Source of the DNA: an uncultured Lachnospiraceae bacterium
Lineage (GTDB): Bacteria; Bacillota; Clostridia; Lachnospirales; Lachnospiraceae
Reading direction: 5' to 3'
Length of the DNA: 64,000 nt
Assembly: GCA_934402055.1 (NCBI GenBank)
Contig: CAKRTC010000009.1
Coordinates: 1-64,000 of the forward strand
Shown piece after piece: positions 24,852-32,353 of this stretch (position 1 is the first letter of the stretch; the number at the start of each line of letters is the position of its first letter). The translations under genes and the position numbers were made by a program. Below the pieces are notes generated by a model. That model did not search any database, was not told the DNA's origin, and saw only the letters and a program-made list of their open reading frames with translations.

Positions 24852-27762
24852 CGAAAATAAAAAGCAGGGCATCGAGCAAAACGGTGCCGCACCGAAGAAG
24901 AAGCTTAATGTTGTGTTCAGAAAGCAGAATTCTTCAAGCATAAAGGAGCTTCCGAAGGGACTTAAGGCGGCAGCGGGAGAAGCTGCCGGCAAAAAGAGAA
25001 GCACTCAGGGTGAGAAGAGCGCAAAGACAGGAGAGCAGGCAGGCACATCAAGAAGACCAAGACCGCTTCCGGCGGGAACAAAGCCGGTAAAGCCGGTATT
25101 AAGAGAGCTTGAGGAAGAGGCTAAGCTTGCAACAGAGGAGCCGACAGCAAAGCTTGTCAAGAAGGCAGATCACGATGCTGCAGAGGCAAAGGCAGTCGAG
25201 ACCAAGCAGGCAGAGATAAGTGAAAATACAGCAAAGGAAGCTGTCAAGGCCGAGACAAAGCCTGAGATAAAGTCAGAAGCAGCTCCGACAGCAAAAGCAG
25301 AGGAATCCGCTCCTAAGGCTGAGACAAAGAACGAGCCTGAGGAAAAGGCCGAGGCTAAAACAAACGAGACAAAGCCTGAAGAGAAGGCAGCTGAGCCTGA
25401 GACCAAGAAGGAAGAGCCGGCTAAGCAGGAAGAGAAGAAGCCGGAGATCTTCGGAGGTGCTTCCACAGAGCTTCCTAAGGTCAAGATCGTCAAGTCTTAT
25501 GCCAATTACAATGCCGCAGAGGTAATAGCAGAGGCATCAAGACAGGCAAGACAGGCTGCGGCAGGCAACCGTGATGCCAACAAGAAGCGCGGAGACGGCA
25601 GAAACTTCGGAAACAGACCACAGGGTCAGGGAAGACCTCAGGGTCAGAACGGAGATCGTGCTCAGGGCGGCTTCAGACAGAAGAACGGAGAAGGCAGCGG
25701 AAGAACATTTATAGTACGCGGCAATGCGGCTGACGGCGGAAGAGGCGGCAGACCGCAGCAGGGTCAGGGAGCAGCACCGGGCAGACGTCCTTCGGGCGGA
25801 GCAGGTATGAGCGCACCGGCATTTGACGGATCATCCAAGAACACCGGAAGAAACGGAAGAAATGCAGGCGGCAGAAATGACCACAGCAGAGACAGAAAGG
25901 ACAAGTTTGTAGATAATCCGAACCTTAAGGCACCTAAGACAGGCAAGGGCGCTTTCATTAAGCCTGAGCCAAAGAAGGAAGCACCTGAGGACGAGATCAA
26001 GCAGATAGTTCTTCCGGAGACACTTACGATCAAGGAGCTTGCCGATAAGCTCAAGATGCAGCCGAGTGTCATCGTCAAGAAGCTGTTCCTTACAGGAAAG
26101 ATGGTTACTCCTAATACCGAGCTCAGCTATGAGGAGGCAGAGGAGATAGCACTTGAGTATGATATCCTCTGTGAGAAGGAAGAGCAGGTTGATGTTATTG
26201 CAGAGATACTTAAGGAGGATGAGGAGAAAGAGTCAGATCTTAAGCCTCGTAATCCTGTTGTCTGCGTAATGGGACACGTTGACCACGGTAAGACTTCACT
26301 GCTTGATGCCATCAGAAATACAAGCGTTACAAGCCGAGAGGCAGGCGGAATCACTCAGCATATCGGAGCTTCGGTAGTAAGATCGGGTGACAGATACATC
26401 ACCTTCCTTGATACACCTGGACACGAGGCATTTACATCAATGAGACTCCGCGGAGCACAGTCAACCGATATTGCAGTACTTGTAGTTGCTGCCGATGACG
26501 GAGTTAAGCCTCAGACTATAGAAGCTATCAGCCATGCCAAGGCGGCAGGCGTAGAGGTAGTCGTTGCCATCAATAAGATGGATAAGCCTACCGCTAATGT
26601 TGAACTCGTTAAGAGCCAGCTCACAGAGTACGGACTTATTGCCGAGGATTACGGCGGATCCACACCTATGGTTCCGGTATCGGCAAAGACAGGTGCGGGA
26701 ATCCCGGATCTTCTTGACATGATACTTCTTGAGGCAGATGTGCTCGAGCTCAAGGCTAATCCGAACAGAAACGCAAGAGGTCTCGTTATCGAGGCTCAGC
26801 TTGATAAGGGACGCGGTCCTGTTGCAACCGTACTCGTTCAGAAGGGTACACTTAAGGTCGGAGACAATGTTGTTGCAGGTGCCTGCTACGGTAAGGTACG
26901 TGCTATGCTTGACGATAAGGGCAACCGTATCAAGAAGGCGGCACCGTCATATCCTGCAGAGATACTCGGACTTAACGACGTACCTAATGCCGGAGAGGTA
27001 TTCATGGTATGTGCGGATGAGAAGGAAGCAAGAAGCATAGCAGAGACCTTCATCTCAGAGCAGAAGAAGCACATGCTTGAGGAGACCAAGCAGAAGATGA
27101 ATCTTGACGACCTCTTTGATGAGATCAAGGCAGGAAATGTCAAGGAACTTCCGATCATCGTCAAGGCAGACGTACAGGGATCCGTTGAGGCTGTCAAGCA
27201 GTCTCTCGGCAAGCTCTCCAACGAGGAGGTTGCCGTTAAGGTCATCCATGCGGCAGCAGGTAATATCAATGAATCAGATGTTACACTTGCTTCTACAGCC
27301 AACGCTATCATCATCGGCTTCAATGTTAAGCCGGATGCTACAGCCAAGGCTACAGCAGAGCGCGAGAAGGTAGACATGAGACTCTATAAGGTCATCTATC
27401 AGGCTATCGAGGATCTTCAGGCAGCACTTACGGGTATGCTTGCACCTGTATATGAGGAGAAGTACACGGGACGTGCAGTCGTAAGACAGGTATTCAAGGC
27501 ATCCAATGTCGGAAATATCGCAGGTTCCTATGTAACAGACGGTGTGATCGAGAGAGGCTCAAGAGCAAGACTTTATCGAGGAGACAAGATGATATTCGAC
27601 GGAGATATCGCGTCGCTTAAGAGATTTAAGGATGAGGTCAAGGAGGTCAAGCTTGGCTTCGAGTGCGGTATCGTACTTGAGGACTTCTCGGATATCATGG
27701 TTGATGATACCATCGAGGTTTACAAGATGGTTCAGGTTCAAAGAGGCACGACAGCTGAATGA
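24835..27762 (+). CDS. infB: Translation initiation factor IF-2
   Basis: 975 residues from a GTG start with GGAGG upstream. It brings initiator tRNA to the 30S subunit and hydrolyses GTP on subunit joining. The first ~370 residues are low complexity: a Lys/Glu/Ala-rich part (about 85-210) and a Gly/Arg/Asn/Gln-rich part (about 240-345). An IF-2N domain follows (LTIKELADKLKMQPSVIVKKLF), then the G domain with GHVDHGKT (G1), the DTPGHEAF (G3) and NKMD (G4) motifs, and domains II-IV to the end. The stop overlaps rbfA (ATGA). The N-terminal extension is longer than in Bacillus, as in many Lachnospiraceae. Confidence 0.96.
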   Translation: MAIENNENKKQGIEQNGAAPKKKLNVVFRKQNSSSIKELPKGLKAAAGEAAGKKRSTQGEKSAKTGEQAGTSRRPRPLPAGTKPVKPVLRELEEEAKLATEEPTAKLVKKADHDAAEAKAVETKQAEISENTAKEAVKAETKPEIKSEAAPTAKAEESAPKAETKNEPEEKAEAKTNETKPEEKAAEPETKKEEPAKQEEKKPEIFGGASTELPKVKIVKSYANYNAAEVIAEASRQARQAAAGNRDANKKRGDGRNFGNRPQGQGRPQGQNGDRAQGGFRQKNGEGSGRTFIVRGNAADGGRGGRPQQGQGAAPGRRPSGGAGMSAPAFDGSSKNTGRNGRNAGGRNDHSRDRKDKFVDNPNLKAPKTGKGAFIKPEPKKEAPEDEIKQIVLPETLTIKELADKLKMQPSVIVKKLFLTGKMVTPNTELSYEEAEEIALEYDILCEKEEQVDVIAEILKEDEEKESDLKPRNPVVCVMGHVDHGKTSLLDAIRNTSVTSREAGGITQHIGASVVRSGDRYITFLDTPGHEAFTSMRLRGAQSTDIAVLVVAADDGVKPQTIEAISHAKAAGVEVVVAINKMDKPTANVELVKSQLTEYGLIAEDYGGSTPMVPVSAKTGAGIPDLLDMILLEADVLELKANPNRNARGLVIEAQLDKGRGPVATVLVQKGTLKVGDNVVAGACYGKVRAMLDDKGNRIKKAAPSYPAEILGLNDVPNAGEVFMVCADEKEARSIAETFISEQKKHMLEETKQKMNLDDLFDEIKAGNVKELPIIVKADVQGSVEAVKQSLGKLSNEEVAVKVIHAAAGNINESDVTLASTANAIIIGFNVKPDATAKATAEREKVDMRLYKVIYQAIEDLQAALTGMLAPVYEEKYTGRAVVRQVFKASNVGNIAGSYVTDGVIERGSRARLYRGDKMIFDGDIASLKRFKDEVKEVKLGFECGIVLEDFSDIMVDDTIEVYKMVQVQRGTTAE

Positions 27763-28157
27763 AAAAGGGAAGTATAAAGAATAACAGAATAAACGGAGAG
27801 GTATTGCGCGAGCTTTCATCTATCATCAGAGATGAAGTGAAGGATCCGCGCATAGATCCTCTGCTCACAGTAACAAGAGCAGAGGTGACACCTGATCTTC
27901 AGTTCTGCAAATGCTATGTGTCTTCACTCGGCAGCGACGAGATGCTTGAAGACAGCATTGAGGGACTTAAGAGTGCAGGCGGTTTTATCAGACGCGAGCT
28001 TGCTCACAGAGTGAATCTGCGCAAGACTCCCGAGCTGCAGTTTGTGGCAGACCGAAGCATGGAATATGCCATAGAGATGTCCAAGAAGATAGAGGAGCTT
28101 GCAAAGGCAGGAGGTATGCCTAAGGATGAGTCGGAGGAAGCCGAGGAGGAGCTGTAA
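27759..28157 (+). CDS. rbfA: 30S ribosome-binding factor RbfA
   Basis: 132 residues with the RbfA KH-like fold: NRINGEVLRELSSIIRDEVKDPRI at the start, then VTRAEVTPDLQFCKCYVS and RRELAHRVNLRKTPELQFVADRSMEYA. It assists maturation of the 5' end of 16S rRNA and is needed for cold growth in other bacteria. It is coupled to infB by a 4-base overlap. A short Glu-rich tail ends the protein. Confidence 0.94.
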   Translation: MKKGSIKNNRINGEVLRELSSIIRDEVKDPRIDPLLTVTRAEVTPDLQFCKCYVSSLGSDEMLEDSIEGLKSAGGFIRRELAHRVNLRKTPELQFVADRSMEYAIEMSKKIEELAKAGGMPKDESEEAEEEL

Positions 28158-28164
28158 TACGAAT

Positions 28165-29151
28165 ATGGAGCTTTTGACAAAGGAAATATTCAACAACAGC
28201 ATAAGAGAAGCAGGAAGCATTTGCATACTCGGACATGTAAGCCCTGACGGAGACTGTATAGGTTCAACGCTTGCGGTCTATAACTATATCAGGAACATGC
28301 GTGGTGAGGATGTAAGGATACAGGTTTATCTTGAGCCTATAAATGAGAAATTCCTCTTTCTTAAGGGCAGTGAGCTCATCAGTGATGATTCGGGAGACTG
28401 GAAGGACTACGAGCTTGCCATAGCCTGCGATACTGCGGATCTTAAGAGACTCGGCAGATTTGACAAGTATATTAACCGCGCCTCCAAGGCTATACTTATA
28501 GACCATCATTACACTAATGAGGGCTTCGGAGATTACGGCATAATAAGAGGAGATGCTTCATCTACCTGTGAAGTACTCTATGATCTGCTTGAAGAGGCAT
28601 ACATAGACAAGAATATCGCGGAATGCATATATACAGGTATCGTTCATGATACAGGTGTACTCAGATACAGCAATACCTCGAAGCATACCATGGATATTGC
28701 CGGAAGCTGCATGGCTTTTGGGATAGATTTCGGCAGGATAGTCGAGGAATCCTTCTTCGCAATGAGCTTTGCTCAGAAGAAGGTACTGGGCTATGTATTA
28801 AGCCATGCCGGACAGAGAGCCGGAGGCAGGATCGTCTATAGCTATATTGACATGGAGACAAGAAAGCAGCTTGATGCAGAGACCATGGATATGGACGGCA
28901 TGATAGATCAGCTCCGCACCACAAGCGGTGCACTTGCGGCTGTATACATGTATGAGTCACCGGACAACAGAGTCAAGGTGAGTCTGCGTTCCAACTCCGA
29001 TGCCGTAGATGTAAGCCGTATATGTCAGAAGCATGACGGAGGCGGCCATAAAAAGGCTGCGGGCTGTTTTATGTCACGTGATTTTGAAAAAAACATGGAT
29101 GAGATCGAGGAAGATCTTGTCCGCCAGATGAATGATGCAGCAATTTCATAA
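28165..29151 (+). CDS. nrnA: NrnA: oligoribonuclease / pAp phosphatase (DHH family)
   Basis: 328 residues from ATG 28165, where the conserved N-terminus starts and GGAGGAG lies about 12 bases upstream. The DHH domain has GHVSPDGDCIGSTLA, the CDTADLKRLG and the IDHHYTNEGFGDY motifs; the C-terminal DHHA1 domain ends with the GGGHKKAAGCFM motif. NrnA degrades very short RNAs and 3',5'-adenosine bisphosphate. It is a fixed member of this operon in Firmicutes. The end overlaps the next gene by about 20 bases. Confidence 0.93.
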   Translation: MELLTKEIFNNSIREAGSICILGHVSPDGDCIGSTLAVYNYIRNMRGEDVRIQVYLEPINEKFLFLKGSELISDDSGDWKDYELAIACDTADLKRLGRFDKYINRASKAILIDHHYTNEGFGDYGIIRGDASSTCEVLYDLLEEAYIDKNIAECIYTGIVHDTGVLRYSNTSKHTMDIAGSCMAFGIDFGRIVEESFFAMSFAQKKVLGYVLSHAGQRAGGRIVYSYIDMETRKQLDAETMDMDGMIDQLRTTSGALAAVYMYESPDNRVKVSLRSNSDAVDVSRICQKHDGGGHKKAAGCFMSRDFEKNMDEIEEDLVRQMNDAAIS

Positions 29152-30817
29152 ATACAACGGTTTTTTAAACATATATAAGGAACAGGGATGGACCTCAATG
29201 GATGTATGCGCCAAGCTGCGCGGCATCCTCAAGGTCCGCAAGATTGGTCATGCAGGCACGCTCGATCCGATGGCGGAGGGCGTGCTTCCTGTTGCTGTCG
29301 GAAGAGCAACCAAGGACATAGACCATGTCGGAGCTCTGGTAAAGGAATATACAGCGGGAATGCTGCTCGGAACAGAGACGGATACCGAGGATATAACGGG
29401 AACAGTCCTTAAGAGCTATGAAGGCACTATGCCTGAGGCATCAGAGGTAATCTCGGCGATCATGAGCTTTGTCGGAAACTATGACCAGCTTACACCCATG
29501 TACAGTGCGCGTAAGGTCAACGGCAAGAAGCTCTACGAGTATGCCAGATCCGGCATAGAAGTCGAGCGTAAGTCAAAGCGTGTGGAGATATATGATATCA
29601 GGATAGACAGCATAGAGCTTCCGCATGTGACATTTACGGTACAATGCTCTCAGGGAACCTATATAAGGAGCCTTTGCCGCGATATCGGAGCCAAATTGGG
29701 CTGCGGAGCCTGCATGGACAAGCTTACACGCAACAAGGTCGGACGATTTGAGATAGAGGATGCTGTAAAGCTTGCGGATGTCGAAGCGGCAGAGCACAGT
29801 GAGGGCGGCATAGACAGTCTGCTCAGTATCAGTGCTCCTACAGCCGTGTCCATAGGTAAGTTTGACGGAACCCATATAGGACATCAGGCACTTCTTAAGG
29901 AGCTTCGCAAGAGGGCGGAGCGAGACAAGCTTCGCACACTTGTGGTAATACTTAAGTTCGGCAAGACCGGTGTTCTCTCTGATGAGGACAGAAAGCGCAA
30001 GCTCTACGAGCTTGGCATTGACTATGTCATTGAGCTTAAGTTTACCGAAGAGATGCGCAATATGACTGCTACGGATTTCCTTGAAAAGCTCCTTATCGGA
30101 CGCTATAACATGAAAGCCATAGTAGCCGGCAAGGATGTGAGCTTCGGCAAGGGCAAGGAGGGCAATGCTGATTTCCTCAGGGCCAATTCCGATAAATACG
30201 GCTATTCCGTAGATCTTATCGACAAGATACTTACAGATGAGTGTGAGGAAGAAAGAGTAGATGCGGCTGAAGATACCGGCGATATTGCTTTTGACGGACA
30301 GGTCGTAAGCTCGACTCTGCTCAGAAAGCTTATATCAGAGGGTGATATGCTCCATGCGGCAGAGCTGCTCGGTGCGCCTTACAAGTTGTCCGGACCCGTG
30401 GTTCACGGCAAGGGCATAGGCAAGTCCGAGATGAAGTATCCGACTATGAATATCGAGGTGCCTGATGATCTCATACTTCCGCCTTACGGAGTATATGCGG
30501 TAAGAGCGTATATAGATGAGAGCCCGGCAAGGGGCAGAGGCAGCTCCAAAGCTGAGCCTGTGATAAGACAGGTAAACGGCATCGCAAACCTAGGTGAGAG
30601 ACCGACTGTTCACGGAAGTGTAGAGGGCGGAACAAGACTCAGACTCGAGGTACATGCCTTCGGAGATATAGGAGACTGCTACGAAAAGCAGGTAAAGGTC
30701 GAGCTGCTCAAGTTCATCAGACCCGAGAGAAAGTTTGACAGCATCGCGGATCTGGTCGAGCAGATAAACGAGCACGACCTGCCCGAGACAATGGCCTTCT
30801 TTGAGGAGGAAGGCTGA
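29132..30817 (+). CDS. TruB-RibF fusion: tRNA pseudouridine-55 synthase joined to riboflavin kinase/FAD synthetase
   Basis: 561 residues in one uninterrupted frame. Residues 1-~215 are the catalytic domain of TruB: GHAGTLDPMAEGVLP with Asp45, KEYTAGMLLGTETDTEDITG, MYSARKVNGKKLYEYAR and CSQGTYIRSLCRDIG. The small C-terminal TruB domain is missing. From about 236 the protein is RibF: the nucleotidyltransferase motif AVSIGKFDGTHIGHQ, the VVSSTLLRKLI signature (about 391), then the riboflavin kinase domain (KYPTMNIEVP, PPYGVYAVRAY, GIANLGERPTV, FIRPERKFDS). The usual PHP of RibF near 275 reads KFGKTG. In most Firmicutes truB and ribF are two adjacent genes, so this is a simple in-frame joining. 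Start may be the first or second ATG. Confidence 0.92.
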   Translation: MMQQFHKYNGFLNIYKEQGWTSMDVCAKLRGILKVRKIGHAGTLDPMAEGVLPVAVGRATKDIDHVGALVKEYTAGMLLGTETDTEDITGTVLKSYEGTMPEASEVISAIMSFVGNYDQLTPMYSARKVNGKKLYEYARSGIEVERKSKRVEIYDIRIDSIELPHVTFTVQCSQGTYIRSLCRDIGAKLGCGACMDKLTRNKVGRFEIEDAVKLADVEAAEHSEGGIDSLLSISAPTAVSIGKFDGTHIGHQALLKELRKRAERDKLRTLVVILKFGKTGVLSDEDRKRKLYELGIDYVIELKFTEEMRNMTATDFLEKLLIGRYNMKAIVAGKDVSFGKGKEGNADFLRANSDKYGYSVDLIDKILTDECEEERVDAAEDTGDIAFDGQVVSSTLLRKLISEGDMLHAAELLGAPYKLSGPVVHGKGIGKSEMKYPTMNIEVPDDLILPPYGVYAVRAYIDESPARGRGSSKAEPVIRQVNGIANLGERPTVHGSVEGGTRLRLEVHAFGDIGDCYEKQVKVELLKFIRPERKFDSIADLVEQINEHDLPETMAFFEEEG

Positions 30818-30843
30818 CAATTTCATAATTTTAAAAATCAATT

Positions 30844-30886
30844 TATACCCCATTATACCCTTTCATAATGAGTATAGTGGGGTATA
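30844..30886. terminator. Long hairpin after truB-ribF
   Basis: TATACCCCATTATAC (30844-30858) pairs along its full length with GTATAGTGGGGTATA (30872-30886), one G-U. No T-run follows, so it may be a terminator helped by factors, or an mRNA-end stabiliser. The stem is strong in either direction. Confidence 0.6.
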
Positions 30887-30942
30887 GTCTTGTAAAGAAG
30901 CAAGCGAAGAAAAAATTGAGCCTCACAGTTACCAATACATAC

Positions 30943-30971
30943 TTGTCATTTTACAAGTCGTATGGTATTAT
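30943..30971 (+). promoter_or_regulatory. Promoter of rpsO
   Basis: TTGTCA (30943-30948), 17 bases, TATTAT (30966-30971). The leader of about 100 bases contains small nested pairings (CCGTGACACGG; CGCC with GGCG, about 30981-31012), which could be an S15 autoregulation site, but this was not matched to a known S15 leader. Confidence 0.65.
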
Positions 30972-31076
30972 ATCGTAGTTCGCCGTGACACGGTCTTTGG
31001 CATTCCTTGGCGGAGACTTTGTTGCAGGTAAGTATCAACGGATATTATCCGAATAGTTTAGTAAAGGAGAAACACA

Positions 31077-31343
31077 ATGATTTCAAAAGAGAAGAAGACA
31101 GAGATTATCAACGCTTTCGGACGTAAGCCGGGAGACACAGGTTCACCGGAGGTTCAGATCGCTATCCTTACAGAGCGTATCAACGAGCTTACAGAGCACA
31201 TCAAGCAGAATCCTAAGGATCACCACTCAAGAAAGGGACTTCTTATGATGGTAGGTCAGCGTCGTTCAATGCTTCAGTACTTCCAGAAGAAGAATCTTGA
31301 GGGTTACAGAGAGCTTATCAAGAAGCTTGGGATCCGTAAGTAA
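31077..31343 (+). CDS. rpsO: Small ribosomal subunit protein uS15
   Basis: 88 residues, full length for the family: MISKEKKTEIINAFGRKPGD, then the conserved DTGSPEVQIAILTERINELTEH and DHHSRKGLLMMVGQRRSMLQYF, ending LGIRK. Primary binder of 16S rRNA h20-22. Ribosome binding site AAAGGAGA. It has its own promoter and terminator, at the normal end of the nusA-infB cluster. Confidence 0.97.
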   Translation: MISKEKKTEIINAFGRKPGDTGSPEVQIAILTERINELTEHIKQNPKDHHSRKGLLMMVGQRRSMLQYFQKKNLEGYRELIKKLGIRK

Positions 31344-31378
31344 TTACAAGAAAATATTTTGTACATCATGTACATATC

Positions 31379-31408
31379 AAAGATCGGGTCGTTTGGCTCG
31401 GTCTTTTT
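31379..31408 (+). terminator. Terminator of rpsO
   Basis: AAAGATCG (31379-31386) and CGGTCTTT (about 31399-31406) with a GT-rich loop, then a T-run. Just before it is the palindrome TGTACATCATGTACA (about 31360-31374). Confidence 0.75.
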
Positions 31409-31475
31409 GGTTTAACATCTGCAAATTTATGGCTTACACACAGTCAGCATCTCAAAAACACAGTACCCATAAAAC

Positions 31476-31504
31476 TTGTAAAAGAACAGGGAATCAGATA
31501 TAAA
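31476..31504 (+). promoter_or_regulatory. Promoter of the binding protein / hybrid kinase pair
   Basis: TTGTAA (31476-31481), 17 bases, TATAAA (31499-31504), about 34 bases before the start codon. Confidence 0.5.
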
Positions 31505-31537
31505 AAAATCGAAAAGGATAGTTAGGACAAACGGAGA

Positions 31538-32353
31538 ATGAAGGGAAAAAGAGTTATTGCAGGCATTCTGCTTGCCGGAATTTTAGCAATCATCCTGACA
31601 GGGTGTAAAAACACAGATAACACTAAAGAAGAAACCGAAAAGCCTGTTATTACCCTCGGCAGCGATAACTATCCACCATACAATTATCTGAATGAGGATG
31701 GAATTCCGATAGGAATCGATGTCGAACTGGCTACGGAAGCATTCAAAAGAATGGGATATCAGGTGGAGGTTGTCCAGATCAATTGGGAGAAGAAACAAGA
31801 ACTGGTGGAGAGCGGAGAGATTGACTGTATCATGGGCTGCTTTTCCATGGAAGGACGCCTTGACGATTACAACTGGGCGGGACCATATATAGCAAGCCGT
31901 CAGGTGGTTGCTGTAAATGAGAACAGTGATATCTATAAGCTGAGTGACCTTGAGGGAAAGAACCTGGCTGTCCAGTCTACAACCAAACCGGAAGGTATCT
32001 TTCTGAACCGGACGGATGAGAGGATCCCAAAGCTGGGAAATCTGATCAGTCTTGGACATAGAGAGCTGATCTATACCTTTCTGGGGAAAGGTTATGTAGA
32101 TGCGGTTGCCGCACATGAGGAATCAGTTGTCCGGTACATGAAGGATTATGATACAAGTTTCCGTATCCTGGAAGAACCTCTGATGATCACCGGAATAGGT
32201 GTCGCTTTTGCAAAAGATGATGACAGAGGAATCTGTGAGCAGATGGAACAGACACTGGAAGAGATGCGTCAGGATGGCACATCTCTGAAGATCATTGAAA
32301 GATATCTGGATGATCCGGAGAAGTACCTGGAGGTGGATGATCTTGGATATTAA
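31538..32353 (+). CDS. Family 3 extracellular solute-binding lipoprotein (amino-acid type)
   Basis: 271 residues. A lipoprotein signal ends in the lipobox ILTGC with the lipidated Cys23. The mature part is the SBP_bac_3 fold of polar amino acid binding proteins: ITLGSDNYPPYNYLNEDGIPIGIDVELATEAFKRMGY, CIMGCFSMEGRLDDYNWAGPY, and a C-terminal lobe with GKGYVDAVAAHEESV. No permease or ATPase follows; instead the gene overlaps a hybrid histidine kinase. In this setting such a protein may sense rather than transport. Codon use (Leu CTG, Glu GAA, Lys AAA, Arg CGG) differs clearly from the genes on both sides and matches its partner. Confidence 0.85.
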   Translation: MKGKRVIAGILLAGILAIILTGCKNTDNTKEETEKPVITLGSDNYPPYNYLNEDGIPIGIDVELATEAFKRMGYQVEVVQINWEKKQELVESGEIDCIMGCFSMEGRLDDYNWAGPYIASRQVVAVNENSDIYKLSDLEGKNLAVQSTTKPEGIFLNRTDERIPKLGNLISLGHRELIYTFLGKGYVDAVAAHEESVVRYMKDYDTSFRILEEPLMITGIGVAFAKDDDRGICEQMEQTLEEMRQDGTSLKIIERYLDDPEKYLEVDDLGY

